From Lactifluus volemus (lineage: Eukaryota; Basidiomycota; Agaricomycetes; Russulales; Russulaceae): DNA of 64,000 bases. How positions within the stretch are numbered: position 1 is the first letter of the stretch; each line of letters begins with the position of its first letter. A model generated the notes under the pieces. The model ran no database searches. It saw only the letters and a list, made by a program, of their open reading frames with translations, and was not told the DNA's origin. Below, in pieces: positions 1 to 10,335 of the stretch. The translations under genes were made by a program, and so were the position numbers. The stretch is from positions 62,001-126,000 of the forward strand of contig WTXI01000095.1 of NCBI GenBank assembly GCA_022376515.1. The letters are read 5' to 3'.

Positions 1-1166
1 TGCATCTGTCTCAACTTTGAAAGCTTTGAGATGTCCTTGCTTCAAGGTAGATTGTGGAGGTCTTGAGGTAGATGTAGCACATTTATGAGATGATTGCATC
101 AAAATGGATGGTGCTTGAGAGTGAGAGTTGACAAAGGTAGGCATTGAGCGAGAGGGTGTGGCACCTTGACCATCCAACCCAAGCTCAGTGTCAGCTGGTG
201 TGTAGTTATGTCCACCATCACTCTGTTCATCGTTATAAAAGAGAGGTGCTATGTCGTCCCATAAATCAGGTGTAATCAGGTGTTTCGATGTGTTTGGCAC
301 CCAAGCCATCCAACACCCCTTCAGATCTCCCACCTGTAATATGCTGCATTGCCTTAGCTACAAGATCTTGCCCTGGTTTAGAAGAGGCTGTTCAAGGATT
401 GAAATTTGGCAGTGTCCTCCAGAATCCATGCAAATGAGACCAGAATGGAAAGCTCTGCTCAAGCTGGGCTGTTCACCTGTCAGTTCCTTGGCATCTTCAA
501 CAAACGCAGCACATACCAATCTTGTTTGACAGCTCAGAACCCTCAGCGATCTCCTCAGCCTTCAAGCCAGCTTCTGTCTGGCCTATTTTGTTGTTAAATT
601 CATGGTACTTGGTCTTTAGCCTGGTAGATGCATTATCGTCATGCATGAAATCAGTGAGTGAGAAATATACAAAAAGAGGGAACTCACATTCTGAGGTGGT
701 TTTCAATCACCTTTACATACTTGTCAGGGTCAACCTTGAATTCCTCACAGATGTCCAATTTGGCATCAACAGAGAACATAGCTGTTGCAATCTGAAGGTG
801 GTAGATAGTCTTTGAGCCAGATGCTATTCATCGCCTTCACTGTCCTTTTTGAGTGTCTTGGCTTGAGTCAGAAAACAGTTTCTGCTGGTCTTCAGTATTC
901 TGATCAAGCCAGTCAAGTAGCTTATCAGTGTGTGAGAGGTCACTTCAGGTGACTTGGCCAGGGCCAGGGCTCTTGTGAGGTTGTTTCGCTGATGATTCCT
1001 CTTCAGTATCTGATAGTGTCTCATCTTCTGATGTCAGTGTGAAGGAACCCTTCTTTCCTTTACAGCCATAAGAGGAGCTAGCAGAAGCTTTGGTAATAGA
1101 GAAAGTGTTCGTGGTTGTAGCTTTGCCACATTTGGAAGAGGAGGGGGCTTTCTGCCTTTTCGACAT
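1..1166 (-). pseudogene. Decayed gene of a basidiomycete-expanded hypothetical family (YHEFN-motif protein), C-terminus beyond left edge
   Basis: Reading the minus strand from an ATG at 1166 gives a Ser/Lys-rich, acidic N-terminus, then fragments in shifting frames. These are a helical segment containing LLDWLDQNTEDQQKLF (about 930-880), a segment with YHLQIATAMFSVDAKLD (about 810-760), KYHEFNNKIGQTEAGLK (about 620-570), then FPFWSHLHGFWRTLPNFNP (about 460-410) and a SKPGQDL segment. I recall this order from a large family of Agaricomycete hypothetical proteins of unknown role, whose N-terminal half resembles a SANT/Myb-like helical domain. A stop and frame change follow the first segment (near 965), an in-frame TGA lies near 850, and a probable intron separates the second and third segments. 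The reading runs off position 1. The family assignment is from memory of its motifs; no function is claimed. Confidence 0.55.
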
Positions 1167-1527
1167 TGACAGGGACTGCTAGCTGAAGAGAACCCATTTA
1201 TGTAGTCACAGATTCGCATCACAGAATTCAAACTCTGATTGAACAATAATGGGGAGCATAATGGGTACTTTCCATAATGGGGATGCTCAGTATCCATTAT
1301 CCAAAAATGGTCATTTTATTCGGTCCATTAACCCTCCATTCTAAAATAATGGGCTCAAAAATGAAGTAATAATGGACATTTAATGGTACAATAATGCTTG
1401 CTGTGAATGACCCTAATATAAGGGAAACAACAGCTTAGAGATATGCATAGGGTCAGTGTTGGTTGAACTGAAACACAAGCTGAGAGGCCCTACAATGGTA
1501 CTCACAGGTGTACTAGGTAATCTTAGG
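1167..1527. other. Non-coding AT-rich stretch with repeated ATAATGG words
   Basis: No credible coding sequence is seen. The stretch 1245-1400 repeats short ATAATGGG/TAATGG words and ends near 1411 in GTGAATGACCCTAATA. This resembles the terminus of the TA-flanked MITE at 7774-7974 (GTAAACGACCCTA), so it is probably a decayed relative. Confidence 0.35.
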
Positions 1528-1667
1528 CATCAGAAAAACCCAACTGTGCTTAAGGGTGCTTGATGGTTCTTAATGGTTCTTAACCTTCTTATTAATCCCA
1601 GTACTGGGATTAATAAGAAGGTTAAGAACTATTAAGCACCCTTAAGCACAATTGGGTTTTCCTGATG
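1528..1667. mobile_element. Foldback MITE, CATCAG family (divergent 140-bp member)
   Basis: The segment is a near-perfect palindrome. It opens with CATCAGAAAAACCCAA, closes with TTGGGTTTTCCTGATG, and has a central CCCAGTACTGGG. The arms carry the CTTAAGCAC/GTGCTTAAG words also seen at the ends of the larger elements at 30.8 and 37.0 kb. It encodes nothing. The outer about 16 bp match the 172-bp MITEs at 6214, 20632, 23769 and 36469, but the inner arms differ, so it is a separate subfamily. Confidence 0.8.
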
Positions 1668-2050
1668 GGCTCATGGTACCCTTTGCCAGTGTGCCCATTT
1701 TTGCAGGAGTCAAGCCAAGGTCACTGTACTGTCCTTGTAAATTAAAGATTCTAGCCCTCCAAGCAAGGTTTCTGCTGACAAGGTTGGCACTTTTAGTAAG
1801 CTAATTAAGCACAGCCTAAGCAAAATTTAAGTAAGACCTAATAAAGTATCTTTCACATTTCTAAAGGGCTTTCATATCTTTAATCACACAAGAATTTGAG
1901 CATAAATCATGTATATTTCAGACAAACTACTACATCAATAACTATCTAGGTATGTACTAATCCAGTTCCACAGGCCTTGGTGCAACAGCCCTGGCAGGGG
2001 TGGGGCTGCAGGGCCATGGGGAGGTGGTGGTGAAGGTGCAGGAGGTGTGG

Positions 2051-2210
2051 GAAGAGGGAGGAGGGAGGAGGGAGGAGGGAGGAGGGAGGAGGGAGGAGGG
2101 AGGAGGGAGAAGGGAGAAGGGAGAAGGGAGAAGGGAGAAGGGAGAAGGGAGAAGGGAGAAGGGAGAAGGGAGAAGGGAGAAGGGAGAAGGGAGAAGGGAG
2201 AAGGGAGAAG
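2051..2210. repeat. Heptanucleotide microsatellite (GGGAGGA)n then (GGGAGAA)n
   Basis: About seven GGGAGGA units are followed by about fifteen GGGAGAA units. Because three 7-mers make 21 bases, every frame stays open; the minus strand reads as a perfect SLLPSPF repeat. One strand is pure purine. Confidence 0.9.
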
Positions 2211-2619
2211 GAGGCACGGGAGGCGCAGGAGAAGGCGCAGGGCATGGGAGGAGGCATGAGATGCAGGAGGAGACATGGGACACAGGAAGCACAGGAGAAG
2301 CCATGGAAGGTATGGGGACGGCAGAGGAGACGGAAGTGTGCAGGAGACACAGGAGGGGTGATGCAGGCAGGGGAGACAGCAGCACAGAAGGCAGAGGCAG
2401 AAGTGAAGGCAAAAAAAAATGGGTCAGGAAGCGTTGGGGCAGGGCAGGCAGCATACAACATACCGAGGAGGTGGTGCAGAAGGCGCGGCACAGGCAGTGT
2501 GCGCCATGGACCCCTCACAGCCCAGTGGTTTTAGGAGGGAGCGATATGGAGGAGGCGAAAACATGGAGGTGGCGCAGGCACAGGAGGCAGAGGAGGATGC
2601 AACATAGGATGAGGTGAAG

Positions 2620-2712
2620 ACAGAGGCAGAGACAGAGACAGAGACAGAGACAGAGACAGAGACAGAGACAGAGACAGAGATAGAGACAGAGACAGAGGCA
2701 GAGGCAGAGGCA
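2620..2712. repeat. Hexanucleotide repeat (GACAGA/GGCAGA)n
   Basis: This is an uninterrupted run of GACAGA with GGCAGA at both ends, on a pure-purine strand except for C. The same hexamer occurs at the corresponding position of the element at 30.8 kb. Confidence 0.9.
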
Positions 2713-2720
2713 GGACATAT

Positions 2721-3781
2721 AGTCAAACTACAAAGTATCAAATGAATCGCTCAGTGAAGCCATACAATGTATTGACTTGATTGAGGCCAGCACGCCCGCT
2801 AGTCATCCAGCAGACATACCATATTAGGAAGAGCGGCAGTGGCCTTTTGGCTTACACATTACTGTTGTCAATGCTACTACCACTGCTACCATTGCCAGTC
2901 CTACCAACACTGCTGCTGCCAATGCCTGCCACTGCTGATGTCTGCCATTGCCGGTCCTGCCGACACTGCCAATGCTGCTGCTGATGCCAATGGCAAAATT
3001 TCAGATGCTACTGATGCTTCTGCCTATGTGCATGCCAATGGCAAATCTACCCTCTTTACATTATTGTTATACTTGCCATTTACTTCACAGAATACTAGTA
3101 CATATGCCAATGCCATTGGCACTGGCATTGGCAACATCTAAAACTTTGCCATTGGCATCAGAAGCAGCATCGGCAGTGTCAGTAGGACTGACAATGGCAT
3201 TGACATAAACACTAGTATTCTGTGAAGTAAATAGCAAGTACAATGATAATGTAGAGAGCATAGATTTGCCATTGGCATGCACATAGGCAGTGGTATTGGC
3301 AGCATCTGAAAATTTGCCATTAGCATCAGCAGTGGCATCGGCAGTGTTGGTAGGACCAGCAATGACATTGTTATAAGCACTAGTATTCTGTGAAGTAAAT
3401 GACAAGTACAATGATAATGTAAAGGGGATAGATTTGCCACTGGCATGCACATAGGCAGAAGCATCAGCAGCATCTGAAACTTTGCCATTGGCATTGGCAG
3501 CAGCATCAGCAGCATTGGCAGGACTGGCAATGGCAGACATCGGCAGCAGCAGTGTTAGTAGGACCAGCAATGACAGATATCGGCAGCAGCAGACATCAGC
3601 AGTGGCAGGCATTGGCAGCAGCAGTGTTGGTAGAACTGGCAATGGTAGCAGTGGTAGTGGCATTGGCAACAGTGATGTGTAAGCCAAAAGGCCACTGCCA
3701 CTCTTCCTAATATGGTATGTCCACTAGATGACTAGCAGGCGTGCTGGCCCAATCAAGTCGATACATTGTAGTTTGACTACC
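2721..3781. mobile_element. Long-arm foldback element with (CCAATGCC)-type low-complexity arms
   Basis: The left end (ATAGTCAAACTAC, then TGTATTGACTTGATTG and GGCCAGCACGCC) is the inverted match of the right end (GGCGTGCTGGCCCAATCAAG, then TACATTGTAGTTTGACTAC). The match continues inward through CATACCATATTAGGAAGAG and GGCCTTTTGGCTTACACAT. The interior on both sides is built from GCCAATGGCA/GCATTGGCA variants, which are self-complementary, so the whole kilobase can fold on itself. The Ala/Met/Leu/Pro frames across it are an effect of the repeat. It lies inside element A, between the hexamer tract at 2.7 kb and the (GGCAGA)n tract at 3.93 kb. Confidence 0.75.
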
Positions 3782-3925
3782 TGGGCAGAAAGAAGGCCAT
3801 GACACACACCAGTTGTAGGCATCAGGCACTCAGGTGGTTGCAACAGCGACACCAGCACAATCCTGACGCCAAGGACATCGACGTGGTGCAGATGCGATGC
3901 ACATAGAGGAGGTGGTGGTGATTGC

Positions 3926-3985
3926 AGAGGCAGAGGCAGAGGCAGAGGCAGAGGCAGAGGCAGAGGCAGAGGCAGAGGCAGAGGC
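3926..3985. repeat. Hexanucleotide repeat (GGCAGA)n, about ten copies
   Basis: A perfect GGCAGA run follows GGTGGTGGTGATT. It is the counterpart of the run at 31.67-31.77 kb in the related element. Confidence 0.9.
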
Positions 3986-4329
3986 GGGACAGGAGGAGGA
4001 TGTCCTGACACACCGTGAGAGACAACGGCCAGAGAAAATGCGGCAAACAGAAAAAAGAATGAACGAATGAACCTAGGACCATGCTTAGTGACAGAGGATG
4101 CGACCAACAGAGAGGGTGGTGTGCTGGTAATGTACGCATGGCAAGGACGACAACACAGGACAATGCGAGGGCAGGAAAAAGTCAACATGGTGCAAATATA
4201 AATAAACAACACACCTGATTGGGGCAAGCCCAAGTGCAGTCACCCCAAACTCAAGGGGGTACCCCCCAAGTCAGGTGGGAGTCAACCCATTTTACATCAG
4301 AAGCTCAAGGGGGAAGGGGGCACTTGCCA

Positions 4330-5120
4330 AGTCAAACAGGTGCTTGAATCAAAGTGTGAATTGTGCCATAAGCATGAAATTCATATGACCTCACTTGTGT
4401 GTGAAAAAAGGCCAGCAACAGCTGCAATGAAATCGATGACAGCCAATACAGGCTCACTTGTGTGGGAAACAAATCCAGCAACAGCCACAATGAAATTGAT
4501 GACAATTCTCACACACAACTCACCAAAAAGTGAGCTCAATTGAAAACTCACACACTCTCGGCAATTACCACAACGAAATCGATAACATTTTCATGGTGGG
4601 CAACCAAAACACAACCTCAAAGTAAAAATTCACATGCTCTTGGCAATGGCCACAATGAAATCAATGACAGCTATGCACATGAAACAAAAACCAGCAACAG
4701 CTGCAATGAAATCAATGACAATTCTCACACACACTGACTTTCATGTGAAACAAAACCAGCAACGGCCACAACAAAATCAATGACATTCCCACAGTGGGCA
4801 ACCAAGATACGGCCTCAAATTTAAAATTCACACACTCTCAGCAACAGCCACAACGAAATCAATGACAATTCCCACGCTTGACTCACCAAAATGCAGGCTC
4901 AATTGAAAACTCACATGCTCTCAGCAATTGCTGCAATGAAATCAATGACATTCTCAAGGTAGGTAACCAAAACAAGGCCTCAAAGTAAATTCACATGCTC
5001 TCAGCAATGGCTGCAACGAAATCAATGACAATTCCCATGCCTGACTCACCAAATGCAGCCTCAAATAAAAACTCCCACACTCTCAGAAATTGCCATAACA
5101 AAATTGATGACATTCTCATG
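4330..5120. repeat. Diverged minisatellite, about 60-bp units
   Basis: Units are variants of ACTCTCAGCAATGGCCACAA followed by a TGAAATCAATGACAATTCTC-type half and a CTCACCAAAATG or GGGCAACCAAAAC spacer. At least a dozen copies are recognisable and well diverged. No coding reading survives across it. Confidence 0.8.
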
Positions 5121-5122
5121 GA

Positions 5123-5138
5123 GGGGGGGGGGGGGGGG
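5123..5138. repeat. Poly-G run of 16
   Basis: Sixteen consecutive G at the end of the minisatellite. It is a likely length-variable and assembly-sensitive tract. Confidence 0.95.
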
Positions 5139-5139
5139 C

Positions 5140-6213
5140 AAAAATCCCCTATGAAAAAGTGACTAAAAACCTTGTTCTCTAAAAGAGAACTCAGAATAGT
5201 GTCAATATCATGGATCACCAAGCTTGGAAATTCAGTTATCTTTAAAAAAGAAAGCTGCACCATCAAGAACGTGAAGGGAAATGTTGTCAGAACCATCAGA
5301 GTGAATGCCAATGAACTCTACAGAGTTAAACACCCCATGACAGCCTTGACCGCAGTCACACCTGAATGAGTCACACTTTTCAAACTCCACCATCACCTGG
5401 GCCACGTCAGTGTTGACACCCTATGCTTTCTCATTTAACACAACTCCATTTAAGAGATGGATTTTATTGATAAAGGATCTCCATTTACTTGTGACTAAGT
5501 GATCATCCTGAATCTAAGAGTTTAAATCCTGAGATAGCCAATTTCTGTGCTTATAAGAGTTGATTATGTGAGCCACTGTGAGAAATTCTTACTTGAGAAA
5601 GATTAGAATAAGATTATGTATTTCCCTTATTGTTTCATGGATTTAGGATACAGCTTGCAATTTAAGATTAAATCCAATTTTTTAATATTTAATAATTTAT
5701 AAAATGGTATTACAAGACATTCATTGCAAGTTATTGTAATAACTTTTAGGCCATATAATATCTAGATAGTCTTTACAATCCTGAGATAATCTAAGATTAA
5801 ACTAACAATACCTAGATAATCTTAAGTATCCCTAGATGATCCAACTAGGACTTAATCAAGAATTAATGCCTTTTTCAATTAAGAATGTTAACCTGAATTA
5901 AAAAGGTGTACAAGGTGGACAAGGGATTGCAATCTCTAGCAATCCCTATTTAGGGGGGTTTTTACAATGGTATCTTTATTGATTTGGGGTCTGAGTGCAT
6001 TTCTCTATCTCGTGCCCTCATCTAGGGCCCAAACTGTGACCTCTTTATGGATGTCTGCACTGAAGTGCATCAGAATCTGGTCCAGGACTGCCACCTGAGA
6101 ACAGTCTGTGGCCATAAGGATGGCCTTGAAGTCTAACTCAAAGAGACATACAAGTGCCTGAGTCTGGTCTGTCCTATGTGTACAGTGGCTACAAATCAGT
6201 GAGGGAGAATCTA
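5140..6213. other. AT-rich stretch without a recognisable gene
   Basis: Only short unrelated open frames are present. From about 5440 to 5900 it is AT-rich with repeated TAGATAATC/CCTAGAT words. I see no domain, repeat boundary or RNA gene. Confidence 0.4.
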
Positions 6214-6385
6214 CATCAGGAAAACCCATTTGGCCTTAAACTGTATTAGATGCTCCTTAGAGCTTACTTAAGATGTTGGTAATTAGATCCTTAATGTTGA
6301 TAAGTTGAGGATCTACTTACCAACATCTTAAGTAAGCTTTAAGGAACATCTAATACAGTTTAAGGCCAAATGGGTTTTCCTGATG
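6214..6385. mobile_element. CATCAGG foldback MITE, 172-bp family, copy 1
   Basis: The palindrome begins CATCAGGAAAACCCATTTGG and ends with its inverse CCAAATGGGTTTTCCTGATG. The arms contain TTAAACTGTATTAGATGCTC and ACTTAAGATGTTGGTAA. It is flanked on both sides by CTA. Four close copies are in this window (6214, 20632, 23769, 36469). It has no coding capacity, so mobility must come from an enzyme encoded elsewhere. Confidence 0.92.
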
Positions 6386-7386
6386 CTAGAAGGTGGGAAA
6401 AAACTTTGGAGAGATGGTCAAGGTTCATTTTAATTTGGATGATGGTAGCCTGGTCCTCTGGTTTAAAAGGGGACTGTGTGGTGACAGGCTGAGGCTAGGG
6501 AGATTAGCCCTGGTGATGCCAATCCCATAGAGGATGTGGGTAGTCAGATCTGAGATGGTTTTCAGCCAGGCTAAGGGTAACAGGATGGCTTTGTGGCCAA
6601 AGCCTGAATCTATGGCACTTATAACATTGTGGTACTATTCAACAAACTGGCTATGGGAGGTTTTCACCATGTTTTCATCCACATTGTCCCACTGGAAGAT
6701 ATAGCAATGACATAAGAGCATTGGGAGTGGAGCTTCAATAAAGTCCTGGATGAGGATGTCATGGTCTGGGCCTGGGTTTGTTTTGGAACCAGGCATCATA
6801 ATGTAATTGAAAAAGACTTTCTGTATGGAGGAAAAGACAGGTTGTGAGAGAACCAGGCATTATCTATTAAGTATGAGGGTTTACAGGAGTATTACTTCTA
6901 CTTTATTCTAGCTACCTGCCAGTTGCATGGTGGTAGATGCCAAAAAAGGAAGGTGTGTGAAGGCATGGGATCACAAAGATCTCATTGCCTGATATCTCTT
7001 GTCACAGCACCTTCCCAACATGACTGCAATCTGCTTGAGCACTTATGACATAGCTGAGGCACACTGAAACAAGTCAATGAGAAGTACAATGTAATCAATG
7101 CCAATAGATAACAATATATGTAGTAGATACAACTTAATACAAATTGTATGTAATAGATCAACTTTCTACTAGACCTCATTAGCAAGTTCTGCTGACAGTG
7201 TATAGATTTAGGTGCATTGTTGTGATCTTTGTCTTCATCAGAAGACTCAATGCAAATCCTTGTCTTTTTATATGGTTCATTGCTTTCATGAACAATGGTA
7301 TGCACTTTGTTTCTCTTCTTTTTGCATTTCTGAGCAGATTTAGATGGTTTTCCCTTGTGGAGGTTGGTGCTGGCACAATCCCTGGC
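6386..7386. other. Degraded sequence, no identifiable gene
   Basis: Short minus-strand frames near 6790-6500 (for example one containing FIEAPLPMLLCHCYIFQWDN) look like remnants of a coding region, but I do not recognise the family and stops interrupt them. No RNA gene or repeat structure is seen. Confidence 0.35.
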
Positions 7387-7572
7387 TGTTATTTGGGCTA
7401 CTGTAGTGCCAGCCCAATGGTTCTGTGACTGTTTACCTTCTTTATTTAGTATATGCTTATTGCCTTTACAGCAGTGAATGGAGTTTTGGGGCCTTCAATC
7501 TCATTCTCTCCACTGCAGTCCCCTGGTCCTCTGTCTGTGACTCAAGGGCCCTTCACAGTTCTAGTTAAGACA
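7387..7572 (-). mobile_element. Small LTR family S, 186-bp copy
   Basis: It begins TGTTATTTGGGCTACTGTAG and ends CACAGTTCTAGTTAAGACA, collinear with the better-preserved copies at 12287-12539 and (opposite strand) 13767-14401. The TG...CA ends fit an LTR. Flanking pentamers (CTGGC/GCAAC) do not match, so the copy is rearranged or old. Confidence 0.65.
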
Positions 7573-7773
7573 GCAACTGCCCACAGCTGTTATCTATGAT
7601 ACCATTTCATTCTTTTGTTTTTTTATTTTATTTTTAGAATAACTTTTATTAAGCAAGTTCAGGGTACACTCATCCTATATATATACTGCCCCAACTTTAG
7701 TGAACAATTTGATGTATGCCCATACATTAAGCTAGACATGAATGACAAGTGTCATTGGGCCAATGTCATATTA

Positions 7774-7974
7774 GGGTGTTTCACAGTAGCCATTATTTAG
7801 CTCATTAATTTGGCCATTCTCATGATTCCCACCAGTTTTCTTTACTTTTTTCCTCCATTCACATCTTTCTATTGCCATTATTGATGATAATCAAAGAAAA
7901 AGGTGAGAAAAACTGGTGGGAATCATGAGAATGGCCAAATTAATGAGCTAAATAATGGCTACTGTAAACGACCC
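7774..7974. mobile_element. 201-bp MITE with about 65-bp inverted arms and TA target duplication
   Basis: The left arm GGGTGTTTCACAGTAGCCAT continues through ATTATTTAGCTCATTAATTT and GGCCATTCTCATGATTCCCA. It is mirrored at 7910-7974, ending ATGGCTACTGTAAACGACCC. TA lies directly outside both ends (7772-7773 and 7975-7976), as expected for a Tc1/mariner-type insertion. Only a short loop with ATTGCCATTATTGATG separates the arms. Confidence 0.88.
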
Positions 7975-7976
7975 TA

Positions 7977-8550
7977 TTGGCAAACATTACTTGGAATCAT
8001 TGTGTAAGTACTCATTTCTGCATTCATTTGTTGCTTTTGCAATATACTGATTATCTTTGCTTTATAAAGGATGCCATTGCAGTTTCCCACACAGACACAC
8101 ATGGGGTGATGTACTGTCCCATCATTTTGGGCAGTGACAACACTACTGTCCTGGTCACCACAGGGCACATAGAGTATCACCCAATGTACCTGTCCATTGG
8201 GAACTTACACAATAGCATGAGAAGTGCTTACTGCAATGCTATAATACCAATAGTGTTCCTAGCTATCCCAAAGGGTGAGTCATCATTATAGCAATCAGGC
8301 AATGATTAATATGTAAACAATATGATCCAGGTGACCATAGATATAATGATAACCCTGAGTTTCACAAGTTCAAATGGCAGTTATTCCATGTGTTAATATC
8401 AGCAATCCTCCAGACACTTTGACTTGGGATGACAAGTCTTGTTATCTGGTGATGCTGAGATGGCCATTACTAGTGGGTCATCTATGACCTTGTGGCCTTC
8501 ATCACTGACTACCCAGAGCAAGTTATGTTAACAGGTATTGTACAGGTGCC
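7977..8550 (+). pseudogene. Plavaka-type transposase fragment
   Basis: An open frame from 7977 to 8291 contains CPIILGSDNTTVLVTTGHIE, then YHPMYLSIGNLHNSMR and NAIIPIVFLAIPKG. These are the characteristic central block of Plavaka transposases, the CACTA-related family expanded in Agaricomycetes. After an interruption, further pieces in broken frames follow: FHKFKWQLFHVLISAIL at about 8370-8410 and VIYDLVAFITDYPEQVML at about 8480-8535, in the order expected for the family. The N- and C-terminal parts are absent and stops interrupt the second half, so the copy cannot encode an active enzyme. The identification comes from motif recall and is strong for the first block. Confidence 0.8.
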
Positions 8551-8711
8551 TCAAGTAAGTAACTTAGTTTGGCTTGGCAGATTAACACTGATCATATGAT
8601 GCCAATTTGCTAATGTCACTGAGTGACCCCCTGGCAAGCCAAGGAAGCAATGGAAAGGGTACAAATCATCCCATGTCTGGCTTCACCAACAATCTGTGGG
8701 GGGCACTACAT

Positions 8712-8862
8712 TTGAGTCAAAACATGTTCAAAAGAGCAATGCACAGCCCCTAGAAGCGAAATAGGGGGCTGGCCAAGGAAGTGGGGATCAAGATTATAAC
8801 ACAAGACAAAGAATAGACAGAAATGGCAAGAAATGGGCTGCCCAGCCTACATAACTGTAACA
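8712..8862 (-). mobile_element. LTR fragment of Gypsy family G2 (5' end only)
   Basis: It matches the first about 150 bp of the G2 LTR in minus orientation (compare 46,688-46,841): GAGTCAAAA, GCACAGCCCCTAGAA, GGGGGCTGGCCAAGGAA, and the terminal CCTACATAACTGTAACA. The rest of the LTR is missing. Confidence 0.75.
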
Positions 8863-9600
8863 CCCTTGACCCTCTACCTATGTCTCTTGACCCTGCTACT
8901 AAACAGGCTATTGTACCACCGATGGACCCAATTATTACCACCTCTATCCTACTAACCCTGGTGCCTCATTCATCCCCCCTGATTCCCCAACCAACTCCTC
9001 CCAATTTGCCCATTGATGACAAGGCTGCCCACCTGAAACTGGCCCTCACCTCTGTCACATCTGCCCTGGCAAATGGTCTCCAACAGGGTAGATTGTCTTG
9101 AAGTTGCAAGCCATTGGGACTTCCCAGACATAAATCTTGCTAGGGGCAACAACAACATTCCCATGGGCCATGGACTTGCTACCCCCAATTCCCTCTCCCA
9201 TCCCATCTGCCCCTGCCCCCACTGGTCCCTTGGTACTACATATCCCATCTGCCAGGCCCACCCCTGGCCAAGCCCCAACATACCCTCCTCCTCCCCAACA
9301 TATTGATGATGTCTTCATGGATGCCCTTACCTTAGAAGATGCCCTCCCCCCCACATCACCTGGGGGGCTGGTTTGAGACTGGCCCAAATGAAAAAGAGAA
9401 GAAACATACATCATTCACCCAAATGGTCAAGTCCTGCCCCCAAAAGCCCTATCTCCCCTGGTCCTCTCCTCCCAATCCCTGCCTCCCACACCAGTCTCTG
9501 TTCTCACCAAGGCAGAACTCCTGACAATAACATGCTCTCAACTACTCACCACCTACAAGGCCAAGACAAATAAGAGAATCCTGGATCCAAACCAGACTCA
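8863..9600 (+). other. Proline-rich reading-frame fragments of unknown origin
   Basis: Several overlapping plus-strand frames are Pro/Ser/Thr-rich (for example PTPPNLPIDDKAAHLKLALT near 9000 and APTYPPPPQHIDDVFMDALT near 9270-9330). They may be pieces of one coding sequence broken by frameshifts, perhaps a gag-like linker, but no diagnostic domain is visible. Confidence 0.3.
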
Positions 9601-9623
9601 TGAAGCATACAGATAATGCCCTC

Positions 9624-10157
9624 CTACATCGTCCTATTAGCCCTCTCAGCGACCCCATTCTGCTGTGGACAATTCCTAGCTGTGTGCTGCCTCTGGATGC
9701 CATAATCAATGCAGAAGTTGGCAAACTCCTTAGACATGTACTCCCCTCCCTTGTCATCTCTAAGCGTCCCAATCCTCTGTCCTGTGACATTCTCTGCCCA
9801 TGCCTTGAACTGTTTGAAGGCAGAGAATGTCTCAGATGTGCGCTTCAACAGATAGACAGCCTTAAAGCGAGAGAAGTCATCAATGAAGGTAACCCAGTAG
9901 CGAAATCCCTGATGAGTTAACACCTTCACAGGCCCATGGAGATCACTGTGGACCAGTTGGAGGGGTCTAGATGCTCTAGAGGTGGATGGAGGGAACGGAT
10001 CTGCGTGCATCTTGCCAGCTTTGCAGGCTTCACATACCGGATCAGGATCAGCTTGAGAATCAAGTTTGAATCCAGTCACCAGGTTACCTGAGAGCAGCTT
10101 CTTGACCCCAGCAAGGTGTTGGTGACAGAGGCGTCGATGCCAGAGGTCCCAGTCCAT
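9624..10157 (-). pseudogene. Copia C1 integrase fragment
   Basis: The open frame begins with the GAG-pre-integrase His/Cys module (WHRRLCHQHLAGVKKLLSG ... CEACKAGK). It continues into the rve core with LVHSDLHGPVKVLTHQGFRY (first Asp), IGTLRDDKGGEYMSKEF (second Asp) and QQNGVAERANRTM (Glu). It ends just after the catalytic Glu where the element is cut off, so the C-terminal integrase domain and all of RT/RNase H are missing. Confidence 0.87.
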
Positions 10158-10335
10158 AGGGAGAGTGGTAGAAGATGAGAGGGACGCAAATTACTCTACT
10201 GGAAGTGTTTCCCCAGCCAGAAATGCAGCATTTGAAGAAGTGTCCACCTTTGCCTGAATGACAGTGTGTCCATCCCTGATGAAGTTGAGGGTACCCCTCA
10301 CAATGGAGATAGTGAAAGAGAAATGCATTGTGAGA

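Larger units (their letters stand above)
1790..4215. mobile_element. Non-autonomous element A (AT-rich flank, purine-rich core), itself interrupted by a foldback element
   Basis: The left part (about 1795-1960) is AT-rich with TAAGCA words. It is followed by GGTGCAACAGCCCTGG (about 1979-1994) and a long GA/GC-rich core full of short tandem repeats. The same order appears in the element at 30,827-32,280: AT-rich lead, AAACTACAACATGAAT-like words, GGTGCAACAGCCCTGG, (GGCAGA)n, then a GTCAACATGGTGCAAATA-like tail at about 4180. The long open frames in the core come from simple repeats and are not genes. The outer boundaries are uncertain because no clean terminal repeat is visible. Confidence 0.5.

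Noticed and set aside
1946..2518. Long overlapping Pro/Ser/Leu-rich and Gly/Arg/Glu-rich frames on both strands
   Set aside because: They are produced by heptamer and hexamer simple repeats; frames on both strands are equally long and no domain is visible.
3085..3687. 200-codon Ala/Asn/Leu-rich frame resembling a low-complexity surface protein
   Set aside because: It is the interior of a foldback element built from GCCAATGGCA words; mirrored frames occur on the other strand.
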